A stretch of DNA of 64,000 nt, from NCBI RefSeq assembly GCF_002846495.1, contig NZ_PJNE01000001.1, positions 1,674,001 to 1,738,000 on the forward strand, in the 5' to 3' direction. A model generated the notes under the pieces. That model was not told where the DNA came from. It did not search any database and worked only from the letters and a program-made list of their open reading frames with translations. The position numbers and the translations under genes are program-made. The stretch is from Phycicoccus duodecadis (GTDB taxonomy: Bacteria; Actinomycetota; Actinomycetes; Actinomycetales; Dermatophilaceae). Below, in pieces: positions 61,507-64,000 of the stretch; the stretch's first letter is position 1; every line of letters begins with the position of its first letter.

Positions 61507-62003
61507 CAGGCGGCGTCCTGCGCCGGACGGCGGAAGACGGCCAGCAGGCCCAGGGCGGCCAGGACCCCGCCGACCGCCGCGACCACGCCCCAGACCAGGC
61601 CGGAGAACGGCAGACCCAGGGCGGCGTCGAGCGACCAGGAGCCGGGCCCGACCAGGGCGAGCCCCACGGCCACCATCGCGACGAGGACGACGTACTCGGC
61701 CCCGCCCTTGAAGACGAAGAAGCCCTTGCCGCGGTGGTCGGTGAGCGCGGCGACCGTCATCAGGCCGACGAACGCGGCGCAGGCCGGCCCGGTGAGCAGG
61801 CCGAGCGTGACGAGCACACCGGCCGTGAGCTCGGTGACGGCGGCCAGCCGGGCGTGCAGCCGGCCGGGGCGCAGCCCGAGCGACTCGAACCACCCGGCCG
61901 TGCCGGCCAGGCCGCCGCCGCCCCAGACCTTGTTGGCCCCGTGCGCGACGAGCATCGGCCCGAGGGCCAGCCGGACGACGAGCATCCCGAGGTCGAGGTC
62001 CAT
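61506..62003 (-). CDS. DoxX family membrane protein
   Basis: The 165-residue protein has four membrane segments with LVVRLALGPMLVAHGANKVWGG and GWFESLGLRPGRLHARLAAVTELTAGVLVTLGL, typical of DoxX. The family is linked to redox or thiol homeostasis; the function is unclear. First gene of the DoxX-gpgS-folP2 unit. ATG 62003 follows GGAGTGGG. Confidence 0.85.
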   Translation of the reverse strand: MDLDLGMLVVRLALGPMLVAHGANKVWGGGGLAGTAGWFESLGLRPGRLHARLAAVTELTAGVLVTLGLLTGPACAAFVGLMTVAALTDHRGKGFFVFKGGAEYVVLVAMVAVGLALVGPGSWSLDAALGLPFSGLVWGVVAAVGGVLAALGLLAVFRRPAQDAA

Positions 62004-62123
62004 CCCACTCCGTCCGTGGTCGAGGTCGAGGGCCCGGTGACCGTGGCCCCCGCCCCGCGAGGGGCGCGAACGCCCGGTTCCGGTGGTTCACGAGTCTAGG
62101 TCGCCGGGTCGGCGCGCCCGAGG

Positions 62124-62405
62124 TCAGGCGGTGACCTCGACGCCCTTCCAGAAGGCCACCCGGCCGGTGATCTCGCGGGCCGCGTCCTTGGGCTCGGGGT
62201 AGAACCAGGCGGCGTCGGGGTTGGCCTTCCCGTCCACCTCGAGGCTGAGGTAGGAGGCGGTGCCCTTCCACGGGCAGACCGACGTGGTCGCGGACGGGCG
62301 CACGACGTCGTCGCGCACCGCGGTGCGCGGGAAGTAGTGGTTGCCCTCGACGACGACGGTGTCGTCGCTCTCGGCGATGGTGGTGCCGTTCCAGATGGCC
62401 TTCAT
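62124..62405 (-). CDS. DUF427 protein
   Basis: The 93-residue protein matches DUF427: MKAIWNGTTIAESDDTVVVEGNHYFP, CPWKGTASYLSLEVDGK and AWFYPEPKDAAREITGRVAFWKGVEV. Function is unknown. ATG 62405 is preferred; the frame upstream is not conserved-looking. Standalone gene, divergent from the one at 62527. Confidence 0.88.
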   Translation of the reverse strand: MKAIWNGTTIAESDDTVVVEGNHYFPRTAVRDDVVRPSATTSVCPWKGTASYLSLEVDGKANPDAAWFYPEPKDAAREITGRVAFWKGVEVTA

Positions 62406-62526
62406 GGCGCACTCCGCTTCACTCGGGGTCGGTTCAGGGTGAACGCGCGGCGGCGTGCTCCTCTTCCGCACGGCTCACCCGCTGTCGAGGGTTGCCGCGG
62501 CCGCCGTCGTTGGCGATGCTCGGGGC

Positions 62527-63312
62527 ATGACCCAGGACACCGCCGCCCTCGCCACGCGCTTCCTCGAGCTGCACCGCGCCCCCACCCTCCTGCGGGTGGT
62601 CAACGTCTGGGACGCGGCCAGTGCCCGCGCCGTCGCCTCCGTCGAGGGGACCACGGCGCTCGCCACCGCATCGCACTCGATCGCCGCGACGTTCGGCTAC
62701 GAGGACGGCGAGAACATCCCGCTCGACCTGATGCTCGACATGATCGGCCGCATCGTGGCCGTGACCGACCTGCCGGTGAGCGCCGACCTCGAGTCGGGCT
62801 ACGGCGACCCGGGCGCGACCGTCCGGCGCGCGATCGAGGCCGGGGTCGTCGGGGGCAACCTCGAGGACGGGATGCGCCCGTTGCCCGACGCCGTGCGGGC
62901 GGTCGAGGCCGCGATGGGCGCGGCGCGGGACGCCGGCGTGCCCGACTTCGTCCTCAACGCCCGCACCGACGCCTTCGTCAGGGCCGAGGGCCGCTCGCCG
63001 CAGGAGTGCCTGGAGGAGGCCGTCACCCGTGGGCTGGCCTTCCTCGAGGCGGGGGCCCCGGTGGTGTTCGTGCCCCGCGTGACCGAGCGCGCCCACGTCG
63101 AGCGGCTGGTCGCCGAGCTCGGGCCGCAGCGCCTGACCCTCATCGTCCTCCCGGGCATGCTGCCCCTGGCCGAGCTCGAGGAGCTGGGCGTGGCCCGCGT
63201 CTCGTACGGCCCGTGGTCCCAGCGGGTGGCGCTGACCGCGCTGCAGCAGCTGGCCGAGCGGGTCCGCGACGGCGAGGGCGCCCTGCCCGGCGACGTCCGC
63301 CCGCTCACCTGA
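62527..63312 (+). CDS. isocitrate lyase/PEP mutase superfamily protein
   Basis: The 261-residue TIM-barrel protein has VVNVWDAASARAVASVEGTTALATAS, LPVSADLESGYGDPGATVRRAIEAGVVGGNLEDGM and FVLNARTDAFVRA. The DLESGYG segment takes the place of the DxDxGYG metal site. Members cleave or mutate C-C or P-C bonds of oxaloacetate-like acids. No phosphonate genes are nearby, so a carboxy-lyase role is more likely. ATG 62527 is preceded by GGGGC. Confidence 0.86.
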   Translation: MTQDTAALATRFLELHRAPTLLRVVNVWDAASARAVASVEGTTALATASHSIAATFGYEDGENIPLDLMLDMIGRIVAVTDLPVSADLESGYGDPGATVRRAIEAGVVGGNLEDGMRPLPDAVRAVEAAMGAARDAGVPDFVLNARTDAFVRAEGRSPQECLEEAVTRGLAFLEAGAPVVFVPRVTERAHVERLVAELGPQRLTLIVLPGMLPLAELEELGVARVSYGPWSQRVALTALQQLAERVRDGEGALPGDVRPLT

Positions 63313-63332
63313 AGCCCCTCGGGGGGCGGCCG

Positions 63333-63629
63333 TCAGCCGGCCGAGACCGGCACCAGCGGGTGGATGGCGATGTCGCCGGCCAGCGCACCCTCGGCCGCCT
63401 CCAGCGCGGCGGCGATGTGCGGCGTCCGCATGTGCGCGTCCAACGCCGCCTGGTCGGTCCACTCCTCGACGGTGACGAACATCCCCGGGGCGGAGGCCGA
63501 CTCGTAGAGGTCGTACGAGAGGCAGCCCTCCTCCTGCCGGGTGGCCTCGACGAGCGTCCTGAGCGCGGCGCGGATGGCGTCGGTGGCCTCGGGCTTGGCG
63601 GGGAGGGTGGCGACGACGTGCAGCGACAT
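63333..63629 (-). CDS. antibiotic-biosynthesis-monooxygenase (ABM) domain protein
   Basis: The 98-residue ferredoxin-like protein has LHVVATLPAKPEATDAIRAALRTLVEATRQEEGCLSYDLYES and FVTVEEWTDQAALDAHMRTPHI, as in YgiN-type quinol monooxygenases. It may oxidise quinols or be a small stress protein. ATG 63629 is preceded by GAGAGGTCC. Convergent with the PEP-mutase-like gene. Confidence 0.88.
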   Translation of the reverse strand: MSLHVVATLPAKPEATDAIRAALRTLVEATRQEEGCLSYDLYESASAPGMFVTVEEWTDQAALDAHMRTPHIAAALEAAEGALAGDIAIHPLVPVSAG

Positions 63630-63661
63630 GGTGGACCTCTCTGTCCTGAAGGAGCCCCAGG

Positions 63662-64000
63662 CTAGACCCCGGGCCGCGCGCCCGGCCAGTGCCCGCCCCG
63701 CTCGGCCAGGGCGGCGAGGTTGAGCAGCTGGCGGCGCGCCATCACGAGGTCGCCCATGGCCACGAACGGCGCCAGCGCCCGGCCCCGGGCCATCACGAGC
63801 TTGAGCAGCAGGCGCGCGGCATCCGGGCCGGCCGGCTCGACCCGGTACGACATGACCGCACCGAGGATGCGGCCGGTAAGCTCGCGCCCGGGCTCGACGG
63901 CCAGCACCTCCCCGACCGGGCGGCCGGCCGCCGCCGTGAACGGCTCGCCGACGCGGGGCTCGTCGAGCCCGAGCAGCCGGTCGGGCGAGCGCCGCCCGAG
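63662..64000 (-). CDS. SRPBCC-like protein, 5' part outside window
   Basis: The frame is open from 64000 to a stop at 63662 (about 112 residues), so the start lies outside. The visible part has GEPFTAAAGRPVGEVLAVEPG, YRVEPAGPDAARLLLKLVMARG and MGDLVMARRQLLNLAALAERG. This resembles the C-terminus of polyketide-cyclase/SRPBCC proteins, but the assignment is uncertain because the ligand-binding N-terminus is missing. Confidence 0.55.
   Translation of the reverse strand, partial: LGRRSPDRLLGLDEPRVGEPFTAAAGRPVGEVLAVEPGRELTGRILGAVMSYRVEPAGPDAARLLLKLVMARGRALAPFVAMGDLVMARRQLLNLAALAERGGHWPGARPGV

Noticed and set aside
1..64000. tRNA, rRNA genes or CRISPR arrays
   Set aside because: No cloverleaf with a GTTCRANYC arm, no rRNA-like stretch and no regularly spaced direct repeats were found on reading either strand.

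Overview
The window is very GC-rich, densely coded DNA with many 4-base stop/start overlaps and frequent GTG starts, typical of an actinobacterium. An F420-dependent glucose-6-phosphate dehydrogenase, a folP2-gpgS pair, a DUF3073 gene convergent to purM, a valine-type dehydrogenase and a LigB-type ATP-dependent ligase support this. A micrococcal lineage close to Intrasporangiaceae is a reasonable guess but is inference only. No rRNA, tRNA or CRISPR array was seen, and no gene-free stretch exceeds about 300 bases.

Layout. 1-5655: a partial PucR/CdaR-type regulator faces a sugar-type ABC importer (lipoprotein, permease, single-domain ATPase) run together with two alpha/beta-hydrolases. 5678-8631: a Tat-exported PHP-domain protein and a flippase-like membrane protein. 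8557-13810: a second sugar uptake operon (binding protein, two MalF/MalG-type permeases, a lactonase) with a DeoR-family regulator. 14060-15931: aldo/keto reductase and a third alpha/beta-hydrolase. 16032-17283: an IS30-family element. 17323-25781: aldolase, DNA ligase, acetyltransferase, enoyl-CoA hydratase, CoA-transferase, Fgd, a DUF1345 protein, valine dehydrogenase and DUF3073. 25893-30405: NCS1 permease with a cysteine hydrolase, purM and a small Tat protein. 30452-40890: transhydrogenase pntAB, a large acidic membrane-anchored protein, an acyl-CoA synthetase, and a PLP-lyase/MFS operon. 40947-42198: a second copy of the same IS in inverse orientation. 42252-45032: an AbiEi/DUF559-like protein, a sugar dehydrogenase lipoprotein and an alkyltransferase-like protein. 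45072-54292: a complete L-arabinose locus: LacI regulator, tandem operators, araBDA and a multiple-sugar ABC importer, closed by a strong terminator. 54438-64000: aminotransferase with two crcB fluoride channels, an ArsR-SRPBCC-VOC operon, a folP2-gpgS-DoxX unit and small housekeeping genes.

The most unusual signal is structural. Four intergenic palindromes share the core CGAGAGG(AGG/CC)...ACACG. Two are intact (29680-29737, 43230-43287). In the other two an IS30-family element sits at, or within one base of, the centre of the palindrome loop, with 3-bp CGC target duplications. Two independent insertions into the same kind of site point to an element that targets this stem-loop family. The identical inverted IS copies also bracket about 23.7 kb that could invert by recombination.

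The three sugar systems follow one logic: a dedicated regulator, a binding lipoprotein, permeases, and catabolic enzymes (esterases, lactonase or araBDA). In two of them a strong hairpin directly follows the binding-protein gene, which would allow that gene to be expressed above its permeases.
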